From Phycisphaeraceae bacterium (GTDB lineage: Bacteria > Planctomycetota > Phycisphaerae > Phycisphaerales > Zrk34): a stretch of DNA of 64,000 nt. The stretch is taken from NCBI GenBank assembly GCA_028282805.1, contig JANQHD010000022.1, forward strand, positions 1 to 64,000, written 5' to 3'. Positions 34,443 to 43,325 of the stretch are shown in pieces. Position 1 is the stretch's first letter; each line of letters begins with the position of its first letter. The notes beneath the pieces were generated by a model. It was not told where the DNA came from. It saw only the letters and a list, made by a program, of their open reading frames with translations, and made no database searches. Both the position numbers and the translations under genes were made by a program.

Positions 34443-35915
34443 CTACTCCGGCTGTTGGTATGCGGGGTTCGGCTTGGGGATCACGGCGTCGGTTTCGTCG
34501 AGGAAGCGATCCATCAACAGGCGCAGTTCGCGCACCTTCTTGGGGCGCTGGGCCGACAGGTCGTGCGTTTCGCCGATGTCTTCCGCGAGGTTGTACAGCT
34601 CGTAGCGATCCGACTGGTCGGGGTTGTCGCAGTAGAAGCGGATCAGCTTCCAGTCGCCGTGGCGCACCGACGTCGACGGCTGGTTGCCGGCGATCGGCAG
34701 CCAGTCGTGCGGGTAGTGCACGTACACGGTGTCGCGTTCGAACGGCTCGCCGCGCAGCGCCGGGGTAAACGATTCGCCGTCGAACTGCTGGAACAGGCGC
34801 GGCTTGAGCCCCACCATCTCCAACAGCGTCGGGTACCAGTCGGTGCTGGTGATCATCGCGTCGGTGGTCGAGCCGGGCTCGGTCACGCCGGGCCAGACCA
34901 CCACGCAAGGCTCGCGCACGCCGCCCTCGTAGATCGTCGCCTTGCCGCCGCGCAGCGGCGCGTTGCTCGTCACCGGCGCCTCGGGGTAGTGCTGCCGGTT
35001 GGGCCAGTGGATGCCGCCGTTGTCCGAGTAGAACACGATGATCGTGCGGTCGGCCAGGCCGAGCTCGTCGATCGTTTGCACGAGCCGGCCGATGTTGGCG
35101 TCGAGGTTTTCGATCATGCCCGCGTTGACCGGGTGGCGCTGGGGCGCATCGGGGTCCGCCTTGGCCTGGTACTTCGCCTCTAACTCGGGCGTGGTTTCGT
35201 GCGGCGAATGAACGCCGAACGCCCAGTAATTTACGAAGAACGGGCGGTCCTTGTTTTCTTTGATGAACGCGATGGCGTGGTCGGTGACCACGTCTTCGAT
35301 GTGCTCGCCGGGCGCGCCGGGGCCGATGTTCATCGCGGGGTCGACGTGCCACGGCGCGAGGTAGTGCTTGGGCGGCCCGTAGCCGTACCAGCGCGGCACG
35401 TCGACGTCGAAGCCGTGGTGCAACGGGTCGTACGGCTCACGCCCCAGGTGCCACTTGCCGAAGTGGCCCGTGGCGTACCCGCCGCGCCGCATCGCCTCGG
35501 CGAGTGTGAAGTAGCGCGGGTGCAGGCGGGTGAGCGTCTCGGCCTTGAGCCACTTCTTGTCGGGCGGGGCCTCGGCGCGCACGGCTTTTTCGAGGCGCAC
35601 CGTTTCCAGGTGGCATAGCGGGTAGGTGATGCCGACGCGCGCCGGGTGCAGGCCGGTCATGATGCTGGCGCGCGTCGGGCTGCACAGCGGGCTGGCGGCG
35701 TAGGCGCGCGTAAACCGCTTGCCGCGCGCCCCCAGCGCGTCGATGTTCGGCGTCTCGTAGAACGTGCTGCCGTACAGCGACGTGTCGTGCAGGCCCAGGT
35801 CGTCGGCCATGATGAACAGCACGTTCATCCGCCGCTCCGTGCCCGCCCCGCCCCCGCACGCCACAAGCACCAGAAACACGCTAAAACAAGCCAACCGACA
35901 CGTCACGCCCGCCAT
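34443..35915 (-). CDS. Sulfatase lipoprotein
   Basis: A 490-residue arylsulfatase. The lipobox LVAC ends the signal (MAGVTCRLACFSVFLVLVAC). VLFIMADDLGLHDTS holds metal ligands, the formylglycine motif is LCSPTRASIMTG, and FGKWHLG and FYSDNGGIHWPN are active-site strands. ATG at 35915 is fixed by GGAGG 7 bases upstream. Attachment to a membrane suggests periplasmic or surface action on sulfated glycans (inference). It is convergent with typA and divergent from the candidate small RNA. Confidence 0.93.
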   Translation of the reverse strand: MAGVTCRLACFSVFLVLVACGGGAGTERRMNVLFIMADDLGLHDTSLYGSTFYETPNIDALGARGKRFTRAYAASPLCSPTRASIMTGLHPARVGITYPLCHLETVRLEKAVRAEAPPDKKWLKAETLTRLHPRYFTLAEAMRRGGYATGHFGKWHLGREPYDPLHHGFDVDVPRWYGYGPPKHYLAPWHVDPAMNIGPGAPGEHIEDVVTDHAIAFIKENKDRPFFVNYWAFGVHSPHETTPELEAKYQAKADPDAPQRHPVNAGMIENLDANIGRLVQTIDELGLADRTIIVFYSDNGGIHWPNRQHYPEAPVTSNAPLRGGKATIYEGGVREPCVVVWPGVTEPGSTTDAMITSTDWYPTLLEMVGLKPRLFQQFDGESFTPALRGEPFERDTVYVHYPHDWLPIAGNQPSTSVRHGDWKLIRFYCDNPDQSDRYELYNLAEDIGETHDLSAQRPKKVRELRLLMDRFLDETDAVIPKPNPAYQQPE

Positions 35916-35964
35916 GAATAGGCCTCCGTGACGCAAAGCATAGCGTGTTTTTTCGACTCCTTGC

Positions 35965-35992
35965 TTGACCTGCGAGAAAGATCGTCTATAAA
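35965..35992 (+). promoter_or_regulatory. Strong-looking sigma-70 promoter
   Basis: TTGACC (35965-35970) and TATAAA (35987-35992) with a 16-base spacer. It points away from the sulfatase start and toward a short unit that ends in a terminator at 36058. Confidence 0.6.
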
Positions 35993-35999
35993 TGCCCCA

Positions 36000-36058
36000 T
36001 ACAACTTTGCCCCCGGAAGCCCGTGTCGCTCAATCTCTTGGGTGGCGCGGGTTTTTTT
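36000..36058 (+). ncRNA. Candidate small RNA, about 58 nt
   Basis: Predicted to start about 7 bases after the TATAAA box and to end in the hairpin CCCGTGTCGC (36020-36029) / GTGGCGCGGG (36042-36051), followed by TTTTTTT. The stem has 10 bp, three of them G-T. No ORF with an SD fits inside. A short leaderless unit with promoter and intrinsic terminator is the usual form of a trans-acting small RNA gene, but no relative is recognised. Confidence 0.45.
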
Positions 36059-36163
36059 ATGTCGGCGCGACACAAAACGAACCACCCCCTGGCGACCGCA
36101 GCCTGTTTGTGCCCGCAAAAACGCCGCCCCTTAGCCCCTGAACTGCGGGATCGCCCTGGACGC

Positions 36164-37285
36164 CTAAACGCACCGCTGCCGACGGCGGAAGGTCGCTGCC
36201 AGCCCGCAACTAACCATAACGAAGGCCGTCGCGGGCTCAGGCGCCAGGAGCGGTGTGGCAGCAGAGCCCTCGAAGTTCGTGCCCAGATAGTCGATGTCTA
36301 GCAACGAAACATATCCGTCGCCGTTGAAATCGCCATCGCCCCAGCCGCCCACACCACCCAAGTTCAAGGCCAAAGTGTCCAGGTCAAGAAGGCTGACAGA
36401 GCCGTCAAGGTTCACGTCGCCGAACTTTGTATGCATGAAATCGTGGATCAAGGCGGCCTTATCCGCCTCATCAACAACGCCGTCAGGCACTAAGTTAAAA
36501 CGTGGGTGCGACAGGGCGAGGGGCACGCCAAGCTGCCCTGTCATCAAATCCACATCGCCGGGATCAATCCGCCCGTTTCCGTTCAAATCTCCGTTGTGCG
36601 ACGGGTCGGTGGTGAGTGTCGCGACCTGCGCCGCAACCCGCTCGGCCATCCAATAATACCCCTGCGCGTTGTTGGCCCACAGGTGGATGCCATCGTTGTA
36701 CAGGTTTTGCCAGTTCGGCAGGCTCTGGATCTCGGCCCCCACATCGACCAGCGTGAACCCGTACTGACCGGCCTGCGCGATCAGCCACGGATTGATCTGC
36801 TCGGCAATCTTGGCGTTCGCCGCCTCGTAACCATTTTTGATGATTGGGACGAGGGTGTTGACGACGACGATCGGGGCGCGCCCGTCAGGATAGACAGACG
36901 TGGAAAACGCGTCGAAGACCGTCGTGATATTGGCCTGATAGGTAGCGGTGTCCACGCCCGCCGCAGCGTCGTTCGTGCCGAGCATGAAGACGATCACATC
37001 GGGCTCAGAGGCCAAGACGTCGGCCGCGTAGTCGCGCAAACCGCCGTTGGCCGGGTGGGCCTCGAGACCGACGTATTGACTCGACAGCAGCCCGTGCGTG
37101 GCGGCTGTCTGCCTCGTGTAAATCAGGTCCTCATCACCTAATGCCAACCCCAAACGCCACGTGCCATAGCCATTGGTGATCGAGTCACCCGTTGAGACAA
37201 CGACCAGCGGCGTCTGGGCGTGCGCAAGCGCACACGCACCCAACAGGGTGACGACAACACTGCACAGAAAGACTTGTTTGTTCAT
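36164..37285 (-). CDS. SGNH hydrolase with dockerin-like repeats and PEP-CTERM tail
   Basis: A 373-residue exported protein. The signal ends near AHA. The SGNH esterase domain has block I GDSITNGYG (Ser near residue 35), block III MLGTNDAA and block V NDGIHLW (Asp and His). Three Ca-binding loops of dockerin type follow: GDLNGNGRIDPGDVDLM, GDVNLDGSVSLLDLDTL and GDFNGDGYVSLLDIDYLG. The C terminus is APEPATA, a hydrophobic stretch and RRRQR, a PEP-CTERM tail. It probably deacylates polysaccharide while held in the extracellular matrix (inference). The base composition is somewhat AT-richer than its neighbours. Confidence 0.9.
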   Translation of the reverse strand: MNKQVFLCSVVVTLLGACALAHAQTPLVVVSTGDSITNGYGTWRLGLALGDEDLIYTRQTAATHGLLSSQYVGLEAHPANGGLRDYAADVLASEPDVIVFMLGTNDAAAGVDTATYQANITTVFDAFSTSVYPDGRAPIVVVNTLVPIIKNGYEAANAKIAEQINPWLIAQAGQYGFTLVDVGAEIQSLPNWQNLYNDGIHLWANNAQGYYWMAERVAAQVATLTTDPSHNGDLNGNGRIDPGDVDLMTGQLGVPLALSHPRFNLVPDGVVDEADKAALIHDFMHTKFGDVNLDGSVSLLDLDTLALNLGGVGGWGDGDFNGDGYVSLLDIDYLGTNFEGSAATPLLAPEPATAFVMVSCGLAATFRRRQRCV

Positions 37286-37506
37286 CGCCAGCAGCCTTGC
37301 AAAATACCCGCCCCTGACAACCCGAATATACCACAGAAAACACGACCAACCAGCGCGCGTGCCAGATTGCTAGGGCGCGGCGACATCGTGCTCCGCACCG
37401 GTGGCGGTTCCCGGTACCGAAAATCGATCGCGATCGCTTGGCGGCACCGGTCGCCGAACAGCCGGACCTCAACCCACAAACCGCTGCCATTGCCTCGCTA
37501 CCAATG

Positions 37507-37531
37507 AAAAAACGCCGCTCAAAGCGGCGTT
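37507..37531 (-). terminator. Intrinsic terminator after tRNA-Glu(UUC)
   Basis: On the minus strand ACGCCGCTTTGAGCGGCGT forms a stem-loop followed by TTTTTT, 10 bases beyond the tRNA. Confidence 0.87.
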
Positions 37532-37540
37532 TATGAGAAG

Positions 37541-37615
37541 TACCCCCAAGGGGATTCGAACCCCTGTCTTCAGCATGAAAAGCTGATGTCCTGGGCCAGG
37601 CTAGACGATGGGGGC
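37541..37615 (-). tRNA. tRNA-Glu (anticodon UUC)
   Basis: 75 bases on the minus strand. Acceptor GCCCCCA pairs with TGGGGGT, discriminator A. Anticodon arm TCAGC-TTTTCAT-GCTGA gives UUC. T arm AGGGG-TTCGAAT-CCCCT. CCA is not encoded. It reads GAA and GAG codons. Confidence 0.96.
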
Positions 37616-37735
37616 AGCCAAAGCGGAGCATTGTAGCGATCCGCCGAGGCAAGGCAAGACGGGCCGCACCTCTGCCGCAACCGCAACGGGGTGGCTATCA
37701 TCGAAGCCTTTTAGCGGCGACTAGAAGGGATTCTC

Positions 37736-38737
37736 ATGTACATGGTCGTGGTTAACGAGTTCGGCGGGTCCGACCAACTCGACATCATCGAACGCGACAC
37801 CCCCACACCCACCGGCGCGCAGGTGCTCGTGCGGCTGACGAGCATCGGCATGAACCACGCCGAGCTGATGCAGCGCCGCGGCGCGTACCGGCTGACGTCG
37901 GGCGACCCGCCGTTCACGCCCGGCCTCGAAGGTGGCGGCGCCGTCGAGGCCGTCGGCGACGCGGTGTCGCAGTTCAAACCGGGCGATCGTGTGATACTCG
38001 GCCTGCACGCCACCCGCCGCGCCACCGGCGGCGAAGGCAGCTACCGCTCGCACTTCCTCACCGATGAAAACCAACTCGTGCGCGCACCGGATTGTTTGCC
38101 CGACGAACAGCTCGGCGCGGTCTGGCTGCCGTACCTCACCGCGTGGGGGTGTTTGGTCTGGCGGCAGGACGTGCAACCGGGGCAAACGGTTCTTCTCCCC
38201 GCCGCCAGCAGCAGCGTGGCGCTGGCCGCGTCGCAATTGTTGCGCGACCTCGGTTGCCAAACCATCGGCACGACCAGTTCGCCCGACAAGCTTGAACGCC
38301 TCGCCGAGATGCCCGAAGCGATGTACGACCACCTGGTCGTCACGCGCGATCGGCCGTGGTGGAAAGACGTGAAACAGATCACCGGCGGGCGCGGGTGCGA
38401 GGTGATCTTCGACCCCGTGGCGGCGGGCGACTTCCTCAACAGCGAGGTCCGCCTGCTCGCGCCCGGCGGCACACTGTGGGTGTACGGCCTGCTCGGCGAG
38501 GTAGGCGCGGTCGACGTGACGCCGCTCATCCGGCTCGACGCGGCGATCCGCGGGTGGGTGCTCGGGCACATCGCCGACGACGCCCTGCCCGACGGTTACG
38601 CCTACGTGCTCGACCGCCTCGCCGACGGCCGGTTCAAGCTGCCCGTGGCCGGCACACACAAGCTGCGCGACGTGCGGGCGGCGCACGAGGCGATGGAACG
38701 CGGCGCGCATATCGGTAAACTGCTGCTCCTGCCGTAG
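37736..38737 (+). CDS. MDR-family zinc-independent oxidoreductase
   Basis: A 333-residue medium-chain dehydrogenase/reductase of the quinone oxidoreductase type. The GroES-like domain has GMNHAELMQRRG and PGLEGGGAVEAVG. The Rossmann domain has LLPAASSSVALAASQL (near residue 155), where AASSSVG is typical of quinone reductases. No structural zinc Cys set is seen. It ends with AHEAMERGAHIGKLLL, a family hallmark. AAGGGA precedes the ATG by 5 bases, and a -10-like TATCAT lies at 37696-37701. Substrate is unknown. It directly precedes zwf, so NADPH-linked redox work is possible (inference). Confidence 0.88.
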   Translation: MYMVVVNEFGGSDQLDIIERDTPTPTGAQVLVRLTSIGMNHAELMQRRGAYRLTSGDPPFTPGLEGGGAVEAVGDAVSQFKPGDRVILGLHATRRATGGEGSYRSHFLTDENQLVRAPDCLPDEQLGAVWLPYLTAWGCLVWRQDVQPGQTVLLPAASSSVALAASQLLRDLGCQTIGTTSSPDKLERLAEMPEAMYDHLVVTRDRPWWKDVKQITGGRGCEVIFDPVAAGDFLNSEVRLLAPGGTLWVYGLLGEVGAVDVTPLIRLDAAIRGWVLGHIADDALPDGYAYVLDRLADGRFKLPVAGTHKLRDVRAAHEAMERGAHIGKLLLLP

Positions 38738-38783
38738 CCGCCCAACGACGCGCCGAACCCGCAATTGAGGGTAGAATCCCCGT

Positions 38784-40340
38784 ATGTCCGCCCCGCTCAA
38801 ACCCGACCGCTGCCTGATCGTCATCTTCGGCGCGTCCGGCGACCTGACCAAGCGCAAGCTCGTGCCGGCGCTGTACGACCTGTGCCGCAACCGCCACCTG
38901 CCCAAGCGCTGCGGCGTGCTCGGCGTGTCGCGCACGGCCATGACCGATGACGAGTTCCGCCAACGCACGAAGCCCTGGTGCGAGAAAGACCCGGCCTTCT
39001 CGGAAGACACCTGGCAACACTTCGCCCAGCGCCTGCACTACCAGCCGGCCGACGCGACCGACCTGACGTCGTTCAAGCAGCAACTCGTGCCCCGCCTCGG
39101 GGCGCTGTGCAAAGAACACCAGACCGGCGACAACGTGCTGTACTACCTGTCGGTCGCGCCGGGGCTGTACGACCCGATCGTGATGAACATCGGCGCCTCG
39201 GGCCTGGTCACCGAGGGCAAGCGTTGGTGCAGCATCAACCGCGACGCGCTGCCGTGGCAGCGCGTGGTGGTCGAGAAACCGTTCGGCCACGACCTCGACT
39301 CCGCCGAGCACCTCAACCGCGTGCTGGGGCGGGTGTTCGACGAGGAATCGGTCTACAACATCGACCACTACCTCGGCAAGGAGACGGTGCAGAACCTGTT
39401 GGTGTTCCGGTTCGCCAACGCGATCTTCGAGCCGTTGTGGAACCGCAACTACATCGATCACGTGCAGATCACCGCCGCCGAGACGGTGGGCGTGGAAGAC
39501 CGCGGCGCGTTCTACGAGAAGGCCGGGGCGATGCGCGACATGATCCAGAGCCACCTGTTGCAGGTGCTGGCCGTGCTCACCATGGACACGCCCAACAGCA
39601 GCCGGGCCCACGACCTGCGCGTCGAGCAGCGCAAGCTGTTGGAGGCGATCCGCGTGATCGACGAGGCGCAGGCCCCCCTGTTTGCGGTGCGCGGCCAGTA
39701 CGGCGCGGGCGAGGTCAACGGCGAACCACTCGCCGCTTACCGCGACGACCCCAACACCGCCGCCGATTCGCAGACCGAAACCTACACCGCGATGAAGCTG
39801 CTGATCGACAACTGGCGCTGGCACGGCGTGCCGTTCTTTTTGAGGACCGGCAAGGCGATGCGGCGGAAGCTCACGCAGATCGTCGTCACCTTCCGCCCGG
39901 CGCCGCACCCGATCTTCGCGAACATGTGCGGCGACGAGGCCCCGCAGCCCAACCGCCTGGTCATCAACGTGCAGCCCGACGAGGGCATCAACCTGCGCTT
40001 CATCGGCAAGGTGCCGGGCCAGGGCACCGACCTGCGCAACGCCGTGATGGACTTCGACTACGCCCAGTTCGGCGGCGAGGTGCAGGAAGCGTACGCGCAC
40101 CTATTGCTCGACGCGATGTGCGGCGACCGGTCGCTGTTCAAGGATCGCTTCGAGATCGAGGCCGCGTGGCGCATCGTCATGCCCGTGCTCAACTACTGGA
40201 ACAACCACCCCGCCGCCGACCTGCCCAACTACGCGGCGGGCTCGTGGGGCCCGGCCGAGGCCGACGAGCTGATCGCGCCGCACGGGCCGTGGCGCAACCC
40301 CGAGGGCGAGGTGTCGCGCTCGAAGTACCTGCAACGGTGA
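38784..40340 (+). CDS. zwf: Glucose-6-phosphate 1-dehydrogenase
   Basis: A 518-residue enzyme that oxidises glucose 6-phosphate to the lactone with NADP. The coenzyme motif is IFGASGDLTKRKL (residues 13-25). VEKPFGHDLDSAEHLN is the hexose-phosphate region. The active-site signature is IDHYLGKETVQNLL near residue 195. A TAGAAT box ends only 7 bases before the ATG, so a very short or leaderless transcript from this point is possible. The gene is followed 10 bases later by pgl, the next enzyme of the oxidative pentose phosphate pathway. Confidence 0.97.
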   Translation: MSAPLKPDRCLIVIFGASGDLTKRKLVPALYDLCRNRHLPKRCGVLGVSRTAMTDDEFRQRTKPWCEKDPAFSEDTWQHFAQRLHYQPADATDLTSFKQQLVPRLGALCKEHQTGDNVLYYLSVAPGLYDPIVMNIGASGLVTEGKRWCSINRDALPWQRVVVEKPFGHDLDSAEHLNRVLGRVFDEESVYNIDHYLGKETVQNLLVFRFANAIFEPLWNRNYIDHVQITAAETVGVEDRGAFYEKAGAMRDMIQSHLLQVLAVLTMDTPNSSRAHDLRVEQRKLLEAIRVIDEAQAPLFAVRGQYGAGEVNGEPLAAYRDDPNTAADSQTETYTAMKLLIDNWRWHGVPFFLRTGKAMRRKLTQIVVTFRPAPHPIFANMCGDEAPQPNRLVINVQPDEGINLRFIGKVPGQGTDLRNAVMDFDYAQFGGEVQEAYAHLLLDAMCGDRSLFKDRFEIEAAWRIVMPVLNYWNNHPAADLPNYAAGSWGPAEADELIAPHGPWRNPEGEVSRSKYLQR

Positions 40341-40350
40341 GCGAACAACC

Positions 40351-41103
<753 letters not shown>

Positions 41104-41152
41104 GGGTCGGGTTCCGGGGGCCGGGTTCTGGGTTCCCGGGCTCGGGTTCCGA
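41104..41152. repeat. Heptamer array left of four-helix-bundle gene
   Basis: Seven in-phase 7-base units: GGGTCGG, GTTCCGG, GGGCCGG, GTTCTGG, GTTCCCG, GGCTCGG, GTTCCGA. A similar array in the opposite orientation lies at 41644-41678. Confidence 0.75.
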
Positions 41153-41156
41153 ACGA

Positions 41157-41213
41157 TAGCCGGCACCATACTTGGTGCCGGTCCCAGACCGGCGGCAGGT
41201 ATGCCGCCGGCTA
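41157..41213. repeat. REP-like double hairpin, copy 3
   Basis: AGCCGGCACCA-TACT-TGGTGCCGGT, then ACCGGCGGCA-GGTA-TGCCGCCGGCT. It differs from copy 1 only in a few spacer and loop positions. Confidence 0.85.
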
Positions 41214-41232
41214 GCGCGTCCCGAATCGCTTT

Positions 41233-41255
41233 ATCGTTTATAGTCTATAAACTAT
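41233..41255. repeat. AT-rich palindrome family, copy E
   Basis: Arms ATCGTTTATAG and CTATAAACTAT around a central T. It has the mismatch seen in copies C and D, but on the left, so it is in the reverse orientation. Confidence 0.82.
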
Positions 41256-41270
41256 CATCTGCAATGCGTT

Positions 41271-41630
41271 CTACGCTTTCAATGATTCGATGAGTTTGTT
41301 GAGCATCTGGCCGACGCGCTGAGCGGTTTGCCAGAGGGGTTCAACGGCTTGCCGATCGACCAGCTTCAACCGCACACAGAGCGTGAGTTGGGTTTCCAGT
41401 TCCATCAGTGATCCTCGCGCCACATAGAGGAACTGGACGTACTCGTTGCGGTGCTGTCGGCCGTAGCCCTCGGCGATGTTCGATGGCAACGACACCGCCG
41501 ACCGGCGCATCTGCGACCGCAATCCGTATCGTTCCTCATCCGACAGTTGCCGACTGACCCGGTAAACCTCTTCCACAAGGTCCATCGCCATCCGCCAGAC
41601 TTCCAATTGTCGATAGCTCATCCCCGTCAT
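41271..41630 (-). CDS. Four-helix-bundle protein (S23 / avd-like family)
   Basis: A 119-residue protein of the four-helix-bundle family found as 23S rRNA intervening-sequence proteins and, in related form, as the Avd accessory of diversity-generating retroelements. Signatures are YRQLEVWRMAMDLV near the N terminus, RRSAVSLPSNIAEGYGR (near residue 45) and FLYVARGSLMELETQL. No reverse transcriptase or template repeat is nearby, so a DGR role has no support. The gene lies between two inverted heptamer arrays, with a REP-like element and an AT-rich palindrome on one side. It may have arrived as a small unit. Confidence 0.87.
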   Translation of the reverse strand: MTGMSYRQLEVWRMAMDLVEEVYRVSRQLSDEERYGLRSQMRRSAVSLPSNIAEGYGRQHRNEYVQFLYVARGSLMELETQLTLCVRLKLVDRQAVEPLWQTAQRVGQMLNKLIESLKA

Positions 41631-41643
41631 GCCTTGCCTTTCC

Positions 41644-41678
41644 CGGAACCCGACCCCCGGAACCCGGCACCCGTTATC
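41644..41678. repeat. Heptamer array right of four-helix-bundle gene
   Basis: Five in-phase units: CGGAACC, CGACCCC, CGGAACC, CGGCACC, CGTTATC. Reverse complements match the left array (GGTTCCG type), so the pair forms inverted flanks about 490 bases apart. Confidence 0.7.
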
Positions 41679-41682
41679 CCGC

Positions 41683-43221
41683 TTACCGCGTCTCCTTCTC
41701 CAACAGCGCCTTCATCTCCGCCGCGACCTTCGGGTGTTTCGCGATGACGTTGTCGACCTCGCCGGGGTCTTTCGACAGGTCGTACAGCTGCGCCTCCTCG
41801 GAGACGGGCTCCACGTAGGTCGGGTCGTCGGGGTGGCTGTGCTTGTTGTTCGCCCAGCCCTGCCGCTTGCCCGCGGGGATGTACTTCCAGTGGCCCTTGC
41901 GGATCGACAGCACCTTCGGGGCCTGCTCGATGATGACCGTGCGGCCCTGTTTGGTGTCGCCGAGCAAAGCGCCAAGCATGTCCTTGCTGTCGACCGCCGC
42001 GCCGGGCGGCACGGTGGCGCCGCCGGCCTTGGCCAGCGAAGCGAACAGGTCGACCTGGCTCATCAGCGCATCGCTCACGCCGGGTTTGACGCGCCCAGGC
42101 CAGCTGACGATCAGCGGCAGCCGCGTGCCGCCCTCGTACGGCAGGTACTTGCCGCCGCGGAACGGGCCGTTGGGCCGGTGCCCTTTCAGGTCGGCGGGCA
42201 CCTGGTCCTGGTAGCCGTCGGTGACGACCGGGCCGTTGTCGCTGGAGAAGATGACGATGGTGTTCTCGCGCAGGCCGAGTTCGTCGAGCTTGGCGACGAT
42301 CTGCCCCGCGGCCCAGTCCATCTCGATGATCGACCCGCCGCGCAGGCCGATCTCGCTCTGTTTCACAAAGCGTTCGTGGGGCGCGAGCGGCGCGTGGATG
42401 TTGTGCAGGCTGAAGAACAAAAAGAACGGCCGATCCTTGTTCGCCTCGATGAACGCGTGACTCTTTTCAACCCACACGTCGATCATCGTCTCGTCGGTCC
42501 ACCACGCGGACTCGCCGCCGTCCATGTAACCGATCCGGCTGATGCGGTTGATGATGGTGCCCGAGTGCTGGCCGTCGGCGGCGTAGCGCAGCAGGTGCGG
42601 GTGGCTGTGGCCCGTGGGCAGGTCGCCGACCTTCTTGTGGTAGCTGACGACGATCGGCTCGTCATCGGGGCTGAGGTTGTCGACGCGGTGGCCGTCGAGG
42701 TAGACGCACGGCACGCGGTCGTTGGTCGCGGGCATCAGGTACGAATAATCGAAGCCGATCTCGAGCGGGCCGGGCTTGACATCCTTGTTCCAGTCGACGT
42801 TGCCGTTGCCCAGGCCTAGGTGCCACTTACCGACCACGGCGGTCTTGTAACCGGCGCGCTGCAAGGTCGCCGCGATGGTTTCCTTGCCCGGCTGGATCAG
42901 CGCCGGCGCATCGCCCGCGAGGATCTGCGCCCGCGGGTTGCGGAACGCGTACTCGCCGGTCAGCAGCGAGTACCGGCTGGGCGTGCAGGTGGCGGCGGTG
43001 GCGTGGGCGTCGGTGAAGCGCAGGCCCGCGGCCGCGAGCGCGTCGAGGTGCGGCGTCTTTACCCTCGTCGCGCCGTAACAGCTCAGGTCGCCGTAGCCGA
43101 CGTCGTCGGTGTAGATGATGACGATGTTGGGTTGCCGACCCGCCGCGTCGACGCGTGGGCCACACGCCACGAAACCAACCAGGGCCAAACCGATTACCGC
43201 GATTCTGCTTGCCATGCGCAT
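41683..43221 (-). CDS. Sulfatase lipoprotein
   Basis: About 512 residues. The signal ends in GFVAC, a lipobox. The formylglycine motif is ATCTPSRYSLLTG. IVIIYTDDVGYGDLS and VIFSSDNGPVV hold metal ligands, and VVGKWHLGLG the conserved Lys and His. The start could be 43221 or 43215; both keep the lipoprotein signal. It belongs to the arylsulfatase A group common in planctomycetes that degrade sulfated algal glycans (family knowledge). It is preceded on the same strand by recJ after a gap of about 100 bases with nothing visible. Confidence 0.93.
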   Translation of the reverse strand: MRMASRIAVIGLALVGFVACGPRVDAAGRQPNIVIIYTDDVGYGDLSCYGATRVKTPHLDALAAAGLRFTDAHATAATCTPSRYSLLTGEYAFRNPRAQILAGDAPALIQPGKETIAATLQRAGYKTAVVGKWHLGLGNGNVDWNKDVKPGPLEIGFDYSYLMPATNDRVPCVYLDGHRVDNLSPDDEPIVVSYHKKVGDLPTGHSHPHLLRYAADGQHSGTIINRISRIGYMDGGESAWWTDETMIDVWVEKSHAFIEANKDRPFFLFFSLHNIHAPLAPHERFVKQSEIGLRGGSIIEMDWAAGQIVAKLDELGLRENTIVIFSSDNGPVVTDGYQDQVPADLKGHRPNGPFRGGKYLPYEGGTRLPLIVSWPGRVKPGVSDALMSQVDLFASLAKAGGATVPPGAAVDSKDMLGALLGDTKQGRTVIIEQAPKVLSIRKGHWKYIPAGKRQGWANNKHSHPDDPTYVEPVSEEAQLYDLSKDPGEVDNVIAKHPKVAAEMKALLEKETR

Positions 43222-43325
43222 CGTTTGATTCCAATGAAAAAACAAGGGTGTCTAATTCAAGTTCCAATCCGCCCGGATACGTTAGCGTGTTTTTCTTGCC
43301 GAAAGCAGTTCCCGCAGCACAAGGC

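Noticed and set aside
35928-36134. 68-codon ORF over the candidate small RNA
   Set aside because: It begins before the promoter, crosses the terminator stem and T run, and has no SD.
41271-41630. Diversity-generating retroelement accessory (Avd)
   Set aside because: No reverse transcriptase, template repeat or variable target gene is nearby; the four-helix-bundle family also occurs without DGRs.
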